A model generated the notes under the pieces. The model made no database searches and was not told where the DNA came from. It saw nothing but the letters and a program-made list of their open reading frames with translations. Made by a program: the position numbers and the translations under genes. Positions 46,151 through 55,607 of a stretch of DNA of 64,000 nt are shown here, one piece after another. The number at the start of each line of letters is the position of its first letter. Position 1 is the stretch's first letter. This DNA comes from UBA1268 sp002694955 (GTDB lineage Bacteria; Planctomycetota; Planctomycetia; Pirellulales; UBA1268): the NCBI GenBank assembly GCA_028066355.1, contig JALCBP010000002.1, positions 78,627 through 142,626 on the forward strand, written 5' to 3'.

Positions 46151-46322
46151 CTGTGAATATCCCTATTNNNNNNNNNNNNNNNNNNNNNNNNNNNNNNNNN
46201 NNNNNNNNNNNNNNNNNNNNNNNNNNNNNNNNNNNNNNNNNNNNNNNNNNNNNNNNNNNNNNNNNNNCGACACTGAGATCGTAGACGATTCCTGAAAACC
46301 TGCATCTGTGAATATCCCTATT
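46113..46322. other. Assembly gap with duplicated 55-bp ends
   Basis: The bases 46113-46167 equal 46268-46322, with 100 N between (46168-46267). The duplicate covers the exbB start codon and its upstream region. Collapsing it shortens the gap between the TPR gene and exbB to about 150 bases and removes an apparent second exbB start. Confidence 0.93.
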
Positions 46323-46458
46323 TCCTAAAACAAAAGCCCCGTTTCTGGCCCTGATCAATTACTCATCCTAACGTGCATGTTCCATCAGAAAACAATTTCT
46401 GATGGCTGCTGAAAGCTTATTGTTTGTACTCTATGACCATCAAACATGCTATGTCGAT

Positions 46459-47601
46459 TTACTTCGCGGATGCGTCCAACTCAGCCGCCCACGTACTTCG
46501 GGGATAGTTCTTTATTAACTTTTCTCGAACTTCTTCCGCCCGACGAGGATAGCCTCCCTTATTCCATAGATGAAATAATCGAAAAAGTGATTCCGCATGC
46601 GTGTCAGAAGTTTCACCATACACCAAATCTACAGTCAAATACGCGACCAAGGCTTCTTGATCCTGTTTCATTCCTAAAAACGATTGCCCGAGAATACTAT
46701 ACGCTTTCCCAAGTAACCTTCTGACATCTGCACTTGGTACTTCATCAGGGTATTCTGCCGAAAGCATCGTACCGACTAAAGAAATGGCTTCATCAAAACG
46801 GCTTAATGAAATGAGACTTTCTGACCTCCCAAGACATGCAAGCATTTTTTCTTGCTCAATGAAACCACCGCCAAGACCACATGATTGCACTTTTTCAAAT
46901 TCTACAATTGCTTTTTTATGCTGATCTTCGGCCGCCAATAGATTCCCTTGGAGCCTTCTTGCACGAACCATCAAAAGAGGTGACCCCAGTCCAATCTCCT
47001 TATATCTGACAGTGGCTTGATCATATCGCCCGAGATTTGTCTCAAGATCTCCAGCAAGCTCAAGCAAATCATAGTAATGAATCGAACGAGTAAACTGGTC
47101 AAGCACTTCTTCAATAGACTGGAGCGCAGAAAGTAGATTCTCATGCGTAGACATAGCGACATGACCAGTGGCTGCCGCACGAACATACGCGTATTCGCCC
47201 CGGATCGCTACCGACTCACTCTGAATATCATCTTTACTGACTTGCTCGATGGCTTCCAGAGCACCAACAAAGTCATTTTCGACAAGCCGTTTTTTTGACT
47301 CAACTAACGCTTGTGGCTCTCCAGAAAATTGAACCATCACAACATCCGTAACGTCTATTTCCTGAGCAGACTTTGTTGAACCTCTAGGGATGAAACGAAC
47401 TGCCTGAGTCGACACAGAATCTATCTCCCCAAATAGGGTTTGGTCTCTTGTGATAATCTGATCTGCTGCATCAACGCGTGTTGCACTTTGAAATGCGACA
47501 ACAAAAACAGAACCAATCAGCAGCCAGCGAAAAATCAAGTTAGAAAATCCTGAGGCAAGGCCCGATATTATTTCTGAATATTTATACTTCATGCTCTTCA
47601 T
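46459..47601 (-). CDS. Exported TPR-repeat protein
   Basis: 380 residues with an N-terminal hydrophobic signal region (LIFRWLLIGSVFVVAFQSATRVDA, about 24-46). A short beta module follows (LFGEIDSVSTQAVRFIPRG, then VTDVVMVQFSG), then TPR-type helix pairs to the end (GRYDQATVRYKEIG, QDQEALVAYLTVDLVYG). The start overlaps the upstream gene's stop by four bases (ATGA), so the two are co-translated. It sits in front of the ExbB-ExbD-ExbD genes and probably acts on the outside of the inner membrane as part of that system. Confidence 0.85.
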   Translation of the reverse strand: MKSMKYKYSEIISGLASGFSNLIFRWLLIGSVFVVAFQSATRVDAADQIITRDQTLFGEIDSVSTQAVRFIPRGSTKSAQEIDVTDVVMVQFSGEPQALVESKKRLVENDFVGALEAIEQVSKDDIQSESVAIRGEYAYVRAAATGHVAMSTHENLLSALQSIEEVLDQFTRSIHYYDLLELAGDLETNLGRYDQATVRYKEIGLGSPLLMVRARRLQGNLLAAEDQHKKAIVEFEKVQSCGLGGGFIEQEKMLACLGRSESLISLSRFDEAISLVGTMLSAEYPDEVPSADVRRLLGKAYSILGQSFLGMKQDQEALVAYLTVDLVYGETSDTHAESLFRLFHLWNKGGYPRRAEEVREKLIKNYPRSTWAAELDASAK

Positions 47602-50600
47602 CTCACCTTTGAAATCTTCATGGACTCTTGCTGAATTGTTTCTTTCAAAGCATCGAACCTTTTTTTCGACTCATCGCCGCCAAGAGCAGGATGTAATTGA
47701 GCCTCAAGTTTTATGTCAGCTTCAGCCTCTTTGAGCAGGCGAGTCTTGATGGCGGTGTCGACCTCTTTCTGAGCCCATGCGAGTCGACAGGAAGCAAGCC
47801 GATAACGTGCCTCAAAATAAACCCCTCGCATTCTGTCGGCGACACCACCCGGTGAGCTAAATGCGGCTTTTGAAACCCGACTTGCAAGCGATCCCCATCC
47901 CCAGACGATACTTTCACCACCCCTTACCTTGACACGACTACCAACAATCGCCGATTGAAAATATTCTCGTGCTTGTTTAAGACTCTGTGCGTCCTGCGCT
48001 GCCTTCTGAAACAAATCTGCTGCAAACTGCTGAAGCATTGGCGAACGATTATTCTGTTGATTAGCTAAGATGAATCTCATCTGTTCCACAGCCTCGTCCC
48101 ACTGACCAAGATTCGATCTGACCCCAACCAACTCACGCTGCCAGGAGGTTCTAACCTTTTGAGAAAGGTCAGCACATGACAGAACTTCCTCTATTGCCAC
48201 GGCTGCCTCAGAGAGAAAATACTTTCTTTTATTCTCAGAAATACCTAAAACGAGACTATTTCCGGGAAGCCCTAGCTTACGAAAGGTCATTGCCACCCAC
48301 GACAAAACCTGTGGCTGATCTGTGGCAGATTTTGCAAAGTCCAACAAGTTCTCAATGAACTCGAACTCGTCTTCTGCAAAACCATTCTGCTCACCTACTG
48401 CGATGTTCTGATCTTGGCTTCGCTCCGCTGCATCGACGAGTTTTTTCCCAACTGAAATAGACGTCCCAACAAGCCGAAGTCTCATTTCTTTATTCAAAGA
48501 TTTCTTGGACAACAAGTTCTTCATCACCTGTGTTGCCAAGTCATACCGCTGCACTTTTACGAAACCCCGAATACACGCATGCAAACAAGGTTCATAAATT
48601 GATAATGGAAGCTTTACGGTGGAATCTTGAAGGATCTGCCAAGGCCCATATCTTGGATGAGCGAGAAGTGCAAAAAGATCGAAAGAGTCATTATTATTGG
48701 AATCCAGAGCCATCTCACAACGCGCAATAGCCCCAGCTACGGCAACTTCCAACGCGACGTTCTGCAGTGCATTGATTTTTCCAATAGCCACTAGCCCTTC
48801 ATCAAGAACACGCCTGGCATCTTGGAGATATTCCGAATTGACCGGGGTCGATGTTTTATGTTGCCCATCCCGAGGATGTTGATGGAGATGCCATATCGCT
48901 ACTCCTCCACGCAAAAGCACCTCAGCCCGCCCAAACATATCTATATCAAGACTATCCAAAACAGTCATGATGGCTGTGCTATTTCCGTTCTGATAGGCGA
49001 GATTGATACTTACTTCCGCCGCATCAGCTGAACATTGCTCACGAGGCCACCGCCGCATGATGACCGATGCAATTTTAGCAAGCTGGGCCGTGGCATTCTC
49101 GCTCCATGATGCATCTTGCTGCGACACCAGAGCCTGCCAACCGGCGGACGCAAGAACAGCCGCTTTTTGAGCTATCGAATCACTCGATGAAAACCCTACG
49201 AGAAAAGAACTTAGAGAGATCGCCTCGTGGTATCTTTCATCCTCGTAAAAAAGAAGTGCCAATTGATACCTCAACAGTGACAGCTGCTCTTTTTTCAACT
49301 CTTGATTTTCAGCCGTCTGGCTCGGCGCTATTTTCAGCACGTCTTGAAGCTTCGCAAGAGCTATTGATCGCTGCGTTTCTGTGGGATTGTTGCGGTATTG
49401 TTCAAGAATCTGTTCAGCGTGTCGGAAGGATGCTACAAAACTTCGGCCAAGTCGCTCAGCGAATGCTGCATCCTGCCGTCCTAACTTCTCAAGCAATTTT
49501 CGTGCAGATTCAGAATAGACATCTTCGGCTTTTGCAACGTCTCGGGCAAGAATACGAATATCAGCCAGCAACGACTTGCGAGCATCTGTTGAATCTTCAG
49601 ATAACGCCTCGAGCCGTCGCCAAAGCAGTTCGGCTGAACGGTACTTCATTGCTAAAAGATCTGAATTGGGTAGAGACGCCCGGCTATCACCAAGCACAAA
49701 CTGCCGAAGCCTTTCGTCAAATTCCTGATCATCTGTCAGACTCGTCGTGTCGAGCCAGGCAGCAAGCAATGTGTCAACTGCCTTCACTCGCAGTTGGTAA
49801 ATTAAATTTTCTGAACTAGGTAATTTTGTGATCTCAAGCAGAACTTCCTGCCCTTCGGCTATTCGACCCAGAGCAAGAAGGATTCTTCCTTCTTCTAGTC
49901 GTGCCCAAAGTCCTGCAGAACGCGTTGGTGCAGACAGATACACCGCATGATACCGCTGCAGGGCATCCTCCAGACTTCGGCCCCATTCTCTTGAGTGTTG
50001 CTCGAAACACTCTGCCATTTCTGAACATGCCTCAGCGGCAAGCAACTGAACCTGCAAACGTCGACCACGCAGTTTTTCACGACTCCGCTCAAGCCGGTCC
50101 AACTCGTGACGATCCGTTGAAGTAACTAATCGCTGGTCTCGATATTTACGAATACGTTTTTCGACTTGCTGGAGTTCTTTCTCTATCGCACTAAAAGCTG
50201 TCTGCCCGGAACGAGGACCCACAAAAACATGAACAGCAGATAAGAAGTATTGCTCGACTTCACTACCAACCTTCTCAGTAGAAATTCTCTGATCCTTCGA
50301 CAGCCTTCCCATATCAAGAAAAACCATTCCCAATTGGAACGCTGCCTCAGAAGCAATCGACAGATCCTGATCTTCCTCAAGGAGTTGTTTGAAATCATCG
50401 ATAGCTGCTTGATAAGCCCGCTGTTTTTGCTCTCGATCGGAAGTCCTGCGGGCAATAGCCACTCGCTCATTAGCGCGAGACAAAGGAATCTTCTCGCGAA
50501 ACGAATCCGACACCGCATCGCTGTGGAGAAGTTGGTCTAATACAACAATAGCAGTATCGTGATATGCTCTTTCATCAAGAGCCGAAATGAGCCGTGAGGC

Positions 50601-50687
50601 TGATTGCTCAGACATCGATTCTGCACGAACCACACCAACACAAAGGCTGATTGATATCAGAACGATAGAAGAGACGGAAGGACGCAT
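47598..50687 (-). CDS. Large exported TPR-rich protein
   Basis: About 1029 residues from ATG 50687, favoured because it puts a signal peptide (RPSVSSIVLISISLCVGVVRAES) at the N-terminus. A frame open to 50750 would add 21 residues in front. The body is almost entirely helix pairs of TPR type (for example EDQDLSIASEAAFQLGMVF, GRIAEGQEVLLEI, GQWDEAVEQMRFIL), with no catalytic motif. First gene of a leftward operon with a second TPR protein, ExbB and two ExbD. Likely a periplasmic scaffold; no ribosome site confirms the start. Confidence 0.83.
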   Translation of the reverse strand: MRPSVSSIVLISISLCVGVVRAESMSEQSASRLISALDERAYHDTAIVVLDQLLHSDAVSDSFREKIPLSRANERVAIARRTSDREQKQRAYQAAIDDFKQLLEEDQDLSIASEAAFQLGMVFLDMGRLSKDQRISTEKVGSEVEQYFLSAVHVFVGPRSGQTAFSAIEKELQQVEKRIRKYRDQRLVTSTDRHELDRLERSREKLRGRRLQVQLLAAEACSEMAECFEQHSREWGRSLEDALQRYHAVYLSAPTRSAGLWARLEEGRILLALGRIAEGQEVLLEITKLPSSENLIYQLRVKAVDTLLAAWLDTTSLTDDQEFDERLRQFVLGDSRASLPNSDLLAMKYRSAELLWRRLEALSEDSTDARKSLLADIRILARDVAKAEDVYSESARKLLEKLGRQDAAFAERLGRSFVASFRHAEQILEQYRNNPTETQRSIALAKLQDVLKIAPSQTAENQELKKEQLSLLRYQLALLFYEDERYHEAISLSSFLVGFSSSDSIAQKAAVLASAGWQALVSQQDASWSENATAQLAKIASVIMRRWPREQCSADAAEVSINLAYQNGNSTAIMTVLDSLDIDMFGRAEVLLRGGVAIWHLHQHPRDGQHKTSTPVNSEYLQDARRVLDEGLVAIGKINALQNVALEVAVAGAIARCEMALDSNNNDSFDLFALLAHPRYGPWQILQDSTVKLPLSIYEPCLHACIRGFVKVQRYDLATQVMKNLLSKKSLNKEMRLRLVGTSISVGKKLVDAAERSQDQNIAVGEQNGFAEDEFEFIENLLDFAKSATDQPQVLSWVAMTFRKLGLPGNSLVLGISENKRKYFLSEAAVAIEEVLSCADLSQKVRTSWQRELVGVRSNLGQWDEAVEQMRFILANQQNNRSPMLQQFAADLFQKAAQDAQSLKQAREYFQSAIVGSRVKVRGGESIVWGWGSLASRVSKAAFSSPGGVADRMRGVYFEARYRLASCRLAWAQKEVDTAIKTRLLKEAEADIKLEAQLHPALGGDESKKRFDALKETIQQESMKISKVR

Positions 50688-50797
50688 ACAGCCGACCGAA
50701 TGAAGTCGGAGGGAACAACACAACAGTTTTGCTGGTCCTTCCATGATCATGTTTGCGACAGGTCCGCACCTTGGAAAATAAGGGTGAGGCTAAACGG

Positions 50798-51118
50798 CTA
50801 GTCCTCTTCGCCGTACATATTATCTGGCGTGGTTGACGCATTGTCCAACAAATCTGAAAGACCGTCGTCTTCAGGCTCGGGTGGATCTTCTTTCCTAGAT
50901 GCATTTTTGTTAATCCTTGTCATTGCAAGGACAGCCCAAACCCAGATCAGGGGATCTGTGACGAAATCGACAGCTAGAGAGTTGCGATCGCACACGGGAA
51001 TATCAAAGGGGTTTCGAAAATGAATAACAAGCCTTAGTAGCACCTGTACGCCAAGAAGCACAAGAAACACCCATCCCCAATCAGACTTTGCACCATATTT
51101 AGGTAGATCGTCCTGCAT
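50798..51118 (-). CDS. Small two-helix membrane protein
   Basis: 106 residues. Two hydrophobic helices (WGWVFLVLLGVQVLLRLVI and PLIWVWAVLAMTRI) are joined by a polar loop containing FRNPFDIPVCDR. An acidic C-terminal tail follows (PPEPEDDGLSDLLDNAS). Family not recognised. No strong ribosome site, but codon pattern and membrane topology look genuine. It lies upstream of the large TPR gene on the same strand. Confidence 0.65.
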   Translation of the reverse strand: MQDDLPKYGAKSDWGWVFLVLLGVQVLLRLVIHFRNPFDIPVCDRNSLAVDFVTDPLIWVWAVLAMTRINKNASRKEDPPEPEDDGLSDLLDNASTTPDNMYGEED

Positions 51119-51233
51119 AAACTCATTTTAGCAGACTGCTGCAAAAGGCATGGCTAGGTGTCAGTGGGTTAGCCGCTGGAAAGTCTGCTGTTGGTTTTGC
51201 TCTGGTTGCGTGTCTTTCGTTGCGGTGGGTGCA

Positions 51234-52883
51234 CTATCTCCTGTCAGAACCACTCGATCCAGCTGCGAGCCAGTAAGGAAGTTGTCCAGCCGCTGGCAAT
51301 TTGCATACTTTTGCAGAATGGATCCCGTCACAGGTCCGCACTTTCGACAATGATTCTTCAGACGGCTCCTGATCGAGACTCAGCACGCCAATTGCGTCAC
51401 CACCCGGCGCTGAGCGGCCAACAGTCATCTGAGCAATATTCACGCCGGTTCCACCAAAGGCTGTACCAACATTTCCGATAATGCCCGGGACATCTTCGTG
51501 CATGAAGATCAGAAGCGTTCCATCAAGGTAGGCCTCCAGTCGATGTCCCTCAAGTTGTACCAGTCTCGGCATGGATCGACCAAAGAGAGTTCCTGCAGCG
51601 CGATGCACATGGTCACCAACAACCAGATCAACAGCGACGACTGAACTAAATGCGCCTGGGTCAGTTCTACTTTGTTCTACAAGTTCGATACCTCGCTCCC
51701 TCAGCAACATCTCAGCATTAATGATATTCACGTCTTCGAGTGCTGTTTCTAGCAACCCGGCAGCAAATGCAGCCGTGATGAGCCGGGTATTTCTTGATGC
51801 AATCTCTCCCCTATAAGCAATCGAAACTGCCTTGGGTGGCTGATCGTCGAGTTGGGACAATAAGACACCTAACCGCCACCCAAGATCCAGAAAACCACGA
51901 AGCCCCTCAAGATCCGCAGGGTCAATTGGACTCGAATTGACCGAGTGACGAATCGTCCCAGTTCTCAGGAAGTCTGTGAGCAAATTCACTCCCTCAATCG
52001 CAACTTGAGACTGAGCTTCCTCTGTACTCGCACCAAGATGTGGTGTGACAAGCACATCAGGCCGGCCGAACAAGGGGCTGTCAGTACACGGCTCCGTTTC
52101 AAAAACATCAAGTGCTGCACCAGCCAGTACGCCACTTTCAAGACCCTCAAGCAGTGCTTCTTCGTCGTAGATCCCACCTCTCGCACAGTTAATTAAACGC
52201 ACACCAGGCTTGAGCAAGGACAACTCTGCCTTGCCAATCAAATGACGGGTGTCGTCTGTGAGTGGTGTGTGGACAGTCAGATAATCGAGTTCAGGCAACA
52301 TTTCCCGAACGCTTCCAAATAATTCAACGCCAAGTTCACCGGCACGCTCTGCTGCGAGAAAAGGGTCGTAGACAACGACTCTCATATCAAAAGCACGCGC
52401 GCGACTCGCGACTGCCTGCCCGATACGCCCCATACCAACAATACCGAGTGTCTTGCCGGCGAGCTGGACACCCATGTATTTGCTTCTGTCCCAGCGATGT
52501 TCACGTAGACTCGCATCAGCAGGCGCTACATTTCGAGAAAGCGCCAGAAGGAGCGTAAATGCGTGCTCGGCAGTACTTACTGTATTTCCCGCCGGGGTGT
52601 TCATCACAACAATCCCTTGGCGAGTCGCAGCCTGCTTATCGATATTATCAGTACCGACTCCAGCTCGTACGATAGCGCGTAGGCGGTGATTCCCTGACAA
52701 CGCATCTGCTGTTATCTTTACGCCACTGCGACAAATCGCTCCATCATGTGACGCCAGAGCATCCTTCAGCCCTTCACCCGAGAGCCCCGTCTTGACTTCG
52801 TAGGAAATCCCCAACTTTGCGGCCGCGTCAAGGAGAGCAAGCCCGTCTGGGCTAAGTTTATCGAGCACGATTATCGATGGCAT
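51234..52883 (-). CDS. serA: D-3-phosphoglycerate dehydrogenase
   Basis: First step of serine synthesis. The 549-residue long form has an NAD-binding motif LGIVGMGRIGQAVASRARAF. The catalytic Arg/Glu/His set includes INCARGGIYDEEAL and TPHLGASTEEAQ. An intervening ASB-type domain and a C-terminal ACT domain (LLIFMHEDVPGIIGNVGTAFG) for feedback follow. ATG 52883 (MPSIIVLDKLSPDG) fits the family; the frame extends to 52931. The C-terminal ~35 residues past the ACT core are longer than usual. serC lies directly upstream. Confidence 0.95.
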   Translation of the reverse strand: MPSIIVLDKLSPDGLALLDAAAKLGISYEVKTGLSGEGLKDALASHDGAICRSGVKITADALSGNHRLRAIVRAGVGTDNIDKQAATRQGIVVMNTPAGNTVSTAEHAFTLLLALSRNVAPADASLREHRWDRSKYMGVQLAGKTLGIVGMGRIGQAVASRARAFDMRVVVYDPFLAAERAGELGVELFGSVREMLPELDYLTVHTPLTDDTRHLIGKAELSLLKPGVRLINCARGGIYDEEALLEGLESGVLAGAALDVFETEPCTDSPLFGRPDVLVTPHLGASTEEAQSQVAIEGVNLLTDFLRTGTIRHSVNSSPIDPADLEGLRGFLDLGWRLGVLLSQLDDQPPKAVSIAYRGEIASRNTRLITAAFAAGLLETALEDVNIINAEMLLRERGIELVEQSRTDPGAFSSVVAVDLVVGDHVHRAAGTLFGRSMPRLVQLEGHRLEAYLDGTLLIFMHEDVPGIIGNVGTAFGGTGVNIAQMTVGRSAPGGDAIGVLSLDQEPSEESLSKVRTCDGIHSAKVCKLPAAGQLPYWLAAGSSGSDRR

Positions 52884-53011
52884 AATGTTTTTGTACCTGT
52901 GCCAGACCGGCACTCCTTCAGTAGGGATCACAATGTAATGTTAAATCTAAGACGAGCACTTCTCGACACATCCAAACCAGCTCACAGGATACGCTGAGCA
53001 AGCATCGCTAG

Positions 53012-54115
53012 CTATCCATGAGAACTCTTGAAATCTTCCATAAACTGACACAACGCCTCAACTCCTTCTACTGGCATAGCATTGTAAATACTGGCTCGAA
53101 TGCCACCCACAGACCGATGCCCTTTGAGATCTGTGAGGCCTACCGAAGCTGCCTTTTTTACAAAAGCAGCTTCAAGGTCCTCTGAAGGAAGACGAAACGT
53201 TGCATTCATAATGGACCGGCTTGCTGGACTAGCATGGCCCTTATAAAAACCGCCTGATCCATCAATCACCTCATAAACCTTCTTAGCCTTGGCCATATTG
53301 CGTTCTGAAATGGCAAGCAAACCACCGACTTCATTCATCAGCCATTCGCAAACCAGCCCTAAAATATAAACAGCGAACACTGGTGGTGTATTGGGCCGTG
53401 AGCCTTTTTCAACAAATGTTCTGTAGTCGAGCATCGCGGGCAAACTGTCCTGCGAACGGGCAAGTAAATCTCGCCGAATGATTGCAACCGTAACTCCAGC
53501 AATACCAGCATTCTTCTGGGCACAGGCGTATAGCATTCCATACTTAGAAATATCAACCGGTCGAGAAAGAAAGTCACTCGATGAATCACAAATCAGTGGA
53601 ACATCTCCGAATGATGGCATCTGCTGCCATTGCACACCTTGAATCGTTTCATTGCTTGTCACATGGACATAGGCGGGAGAATCAGAAAGGCTGATCTCGC
53701 TAGCCGAAGGCAAGCAACTATATCCATTTTCGCTACCATCCCACGCAATATGTGTTGAACCTAGTCGACTTGCTTCCTTCAGTCCTCCTTTGCCCCACGT
53801 TCCGGTGAGAACATAATTGGCAGCACCAGACTCCCCAGCGAGGAAATTCATCGGAACCATTGAAAACTGAAGGCTGGCTCCTCCCTGAAGTAATACGACT
53901 TCATATTCTTCACCAATCCCCAGAAGGCCCTTCAGTGCTTCGAGAGTACGATCAAGAATGCCGTCAAATGCTTTACTACGGTGACTGATTTCAAGCACTG
54001 ATGAGCCAACGCCAGGTAAGGCAAGCAACTCCCCCTGAGCCTTTTCGAGCACTGGCAATGGCAACACTGCAGGCCCTGCTGAAAAGTTAAATACCCTATC
54101 AGCAACCGTCGCCAT
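53012..54115 (-). CDS. serC: Phosphoserine aminotransferase
   Basis: Second step of serine synthesis, PLP-dependent. The 367-residue product starts MATVADRVFNFSAGPAVLP. ATG 54115 has GGAG six bases upstream; the frame extends to 54139. LLQGGASLQFSMVPMNFL binds the cofactor, and the PLP lysine is in YACAQKNAGIAGVTV. The C-terminal LKGHRSVGGIRASIYNAMP is conserved in the family. The gene precedes serA, giving a serC-serA pair. Confidence 0.95.
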   Translation of the reverse strand: MATVADRVFNFSAGPAVLPLPVLEKAQGELLALPGVGSSVLEISHRSKAFDGILDRTLEALKGLLGIGEEYEVVLLQGGASLQFSMVPMNFLAGESGAANYVLTGTWGKGGLKEASRLGSTHIAWDGSENGYSCLPSASEISLSDSPAYVHVTSNETIQGVQWQQMPSFGDVPLICDSSSDFLSRPVDISKYGMLYACAQKNAGIAGVTVAIIRRDLLARSQDSLPAMLDYRTFVEKGSRPNTPPVFAVYILGLVCEWLMNEVGGLLAISERNMAKAKKVYEVIDGSGGFYKGHASPASRSIMNATFRLPSEDLEAAFVKKAASVGLTDLKGHRSVGGIRASIYNAMPVEGVEALCQFMEDFKSSHG

Positions 54116-54317
54116 GAATTTCTCCGTCGCTGCCTGCATACAAATAAACCACCACCCACCGGCATACCGCAGGTATGATTCGACTCACAGCGTTGCACAT
54201 ACTCCTCCCGAAAATCCATTTCGGAAAATTTTTGACTAGCGCAACGAAACTACTCGAATACACAAGAGTACGGCCCCTCCACCCACAGGGTCAACGGGCC
54301 ACCGTTTCTTCGCGGAA

Positions 54318-55046
54318 TCATCGAGGAGAGTAGGGGGATCCGCCGGCTGGAGGCGCTGTTGCAATGACCGCTGAAGAGCCACTCGCTGAAAGTGTAGCCA
54401 CTTTTGCTGCTACAGTTGGCTGATTTCGGTCTAATTCAAGAGCTTTTGCATAGTTTGCAAGTGCCTGTTGAGTATCACCGGAAGCCTCCCGGATTTGACC
54501 GAGCGCAACAAGTGCCCTGGGGTTGTCCGGATCAACTGAAACTGCATCAACTAAATAATTTTCTGCATCCAGATTATCACCCTGTTCCTGACATAGCCTT
54601 GCAAGTTCTATTTTCGGCTCGGGGTTCGTCGGCTCTCTTGTAGCCCATTGCTCCAGCTGAGTCGCAGCATCTCCCGTACGGCCTGTTTCCACGAGGAGTA
54701 CTGCAAGCCCTCGCTGGCATGCTGCATGATTCTGATTTCGCGCTAAACAAAGATGATAGTACTGCTCAGCGGTCTGAAGGTCACCAGTCCGACCAAAAAG
54801 TTTTGCCTGCTGGTGGTATGTTGCGCCGAGATTATAAAAACAGTCGGCATCCCCTGGCTGCTTCTCGAGAGCTCTCTGAAAAGAATTTGCGGCGCCAAGG
54901 TAGTTCCCCTGTTGATAAAGACGCACGCCTTTCTCCGAGTCCGACTGCACAAATCTGCCACAGCCGCAGAATAGACTGAAACCAATCATGCCGATTACGA
55001 CAACACCGGCCCGCAATCGATAAAAGAAAAATCTTCTGTCACTCAA
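54318..55046 (-). CDS. TPR-repeat lipoprotein
   Basis: About 242 residues from TTG 55046, favoured because a GGAG site lies nine bases upstream; a GTG at 55061 is the alternative. The signal GVVVIGMIGFSLFCGC ends in candidate lipobox cysteines. Four or five TPR units follow, including QGNYLGAANSFQRALEKQPGDADCFYNLG, and SGDTQQALANYAKALELDRNQP near the end. Likely an outer-membrane-facing assembly or scaffold protein. Partner unknown. Confidence 0.85.
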   Translation of the reverse strand: MSDRRFFFYRLRAGVVVIGMIGFSLFCGCGRFVQSDSEKGVRLYQQGNYLGAANSFQRALEKQPGDADCFYNLGATYHQQAKLFGRTGDLQTAEQYYHLCLARNQNHAACQRGLAVLLVETGRTGDAATQLEQWATREPTNPEPKIELARLCQEQGDNLDAENYLVDAVSVDPDNPRALVALGQIREASGDTQQALANYAKALELDRNQPTVAAKVATLSASGSSAVIATAPPAGGSPYSPR

Positions 55047-55166
55047 TGTATCGAACTCCACGTACAGTCCGAGGACTTTTCGACAATCAAAGACGAGACG
55101 GTATCGTGGGCCACTTCACCAGGGCAAGATCGAAAATCCCTGCTAAAAGTAGCTAATACAAGGGTT

Positions 55167-55382
55167 TCAATCAGCAGTTACGCAGCATGGCATCAATCGG
55201 ACGTATCCAAGCGAACGAAGCACGGCAAGTATCTCACTGCACGTTGGGAACTTTCGCCCGCTTTCGTTTTTATACTTCTCGAGGGCCTGCATAAATTCTA
55301 CCTCTGAGGAATCATAATCACGCTCACATGTCGCTGGATCGATGGACCGCTTTCTGGCTGCTATTCCTTGATTATCTGACAT
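55167..55382 (-). CDS. Small conserved-looking protein of unknown function
   Basis: 71 residues: a polar start, then EVEFMQALEKYKNESGRKFPTC and SEILAVLRSLGYVRL, a compact helical unit. The ATG has GGAGAG seven bases upstream. From memory this 'EFM.A...YK..SGR.FPT..E.L..L..LGY' pattern recurs in planctomycete and related genomes, with no known role. Monocistronic as far as can be seen. Confidence 0.7.
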   Translation of the reverse strand: MSDNQGIAARKRSIDPATCERDYDSSEVEFMQALEKYKNESGRKFPTCSEILAVLRSLGYVRLMPCCVTAD

Positions 55383-55607
55383 TGAATCTCTCCGAAATTT
55401 TTTTGAAGTGGCTTGATTGATGGCCGAATGCTCTAACCAAGTTCCAACATGAAAGAGTTAAAAACAAACAGTCATGTCAGTCGGCTAAGAAGTATTGCTC
55501 ATACCTGCAGAAAGGAGCAGGCAAAATAGCGATTTTTTTGCGAAAGGTCGGGTTGTATGGATTACACCTAAGCCAACGACTGGCGACCGGACCACGCGTC
55601 TACAGAA

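Noticed and set aside
46053..46358. Apparent second exbB N-terminus reading through the second gap
   Set aside because: It is the duplicated 55-bp contig end, not a second gene.
49106..49819. 237-codon plus-strand open frame inside the large TPR gene
   Set aside because: The opposite strand encodes regular TPR helix pairs with a signal peptide. The plus-strand product has no motif.
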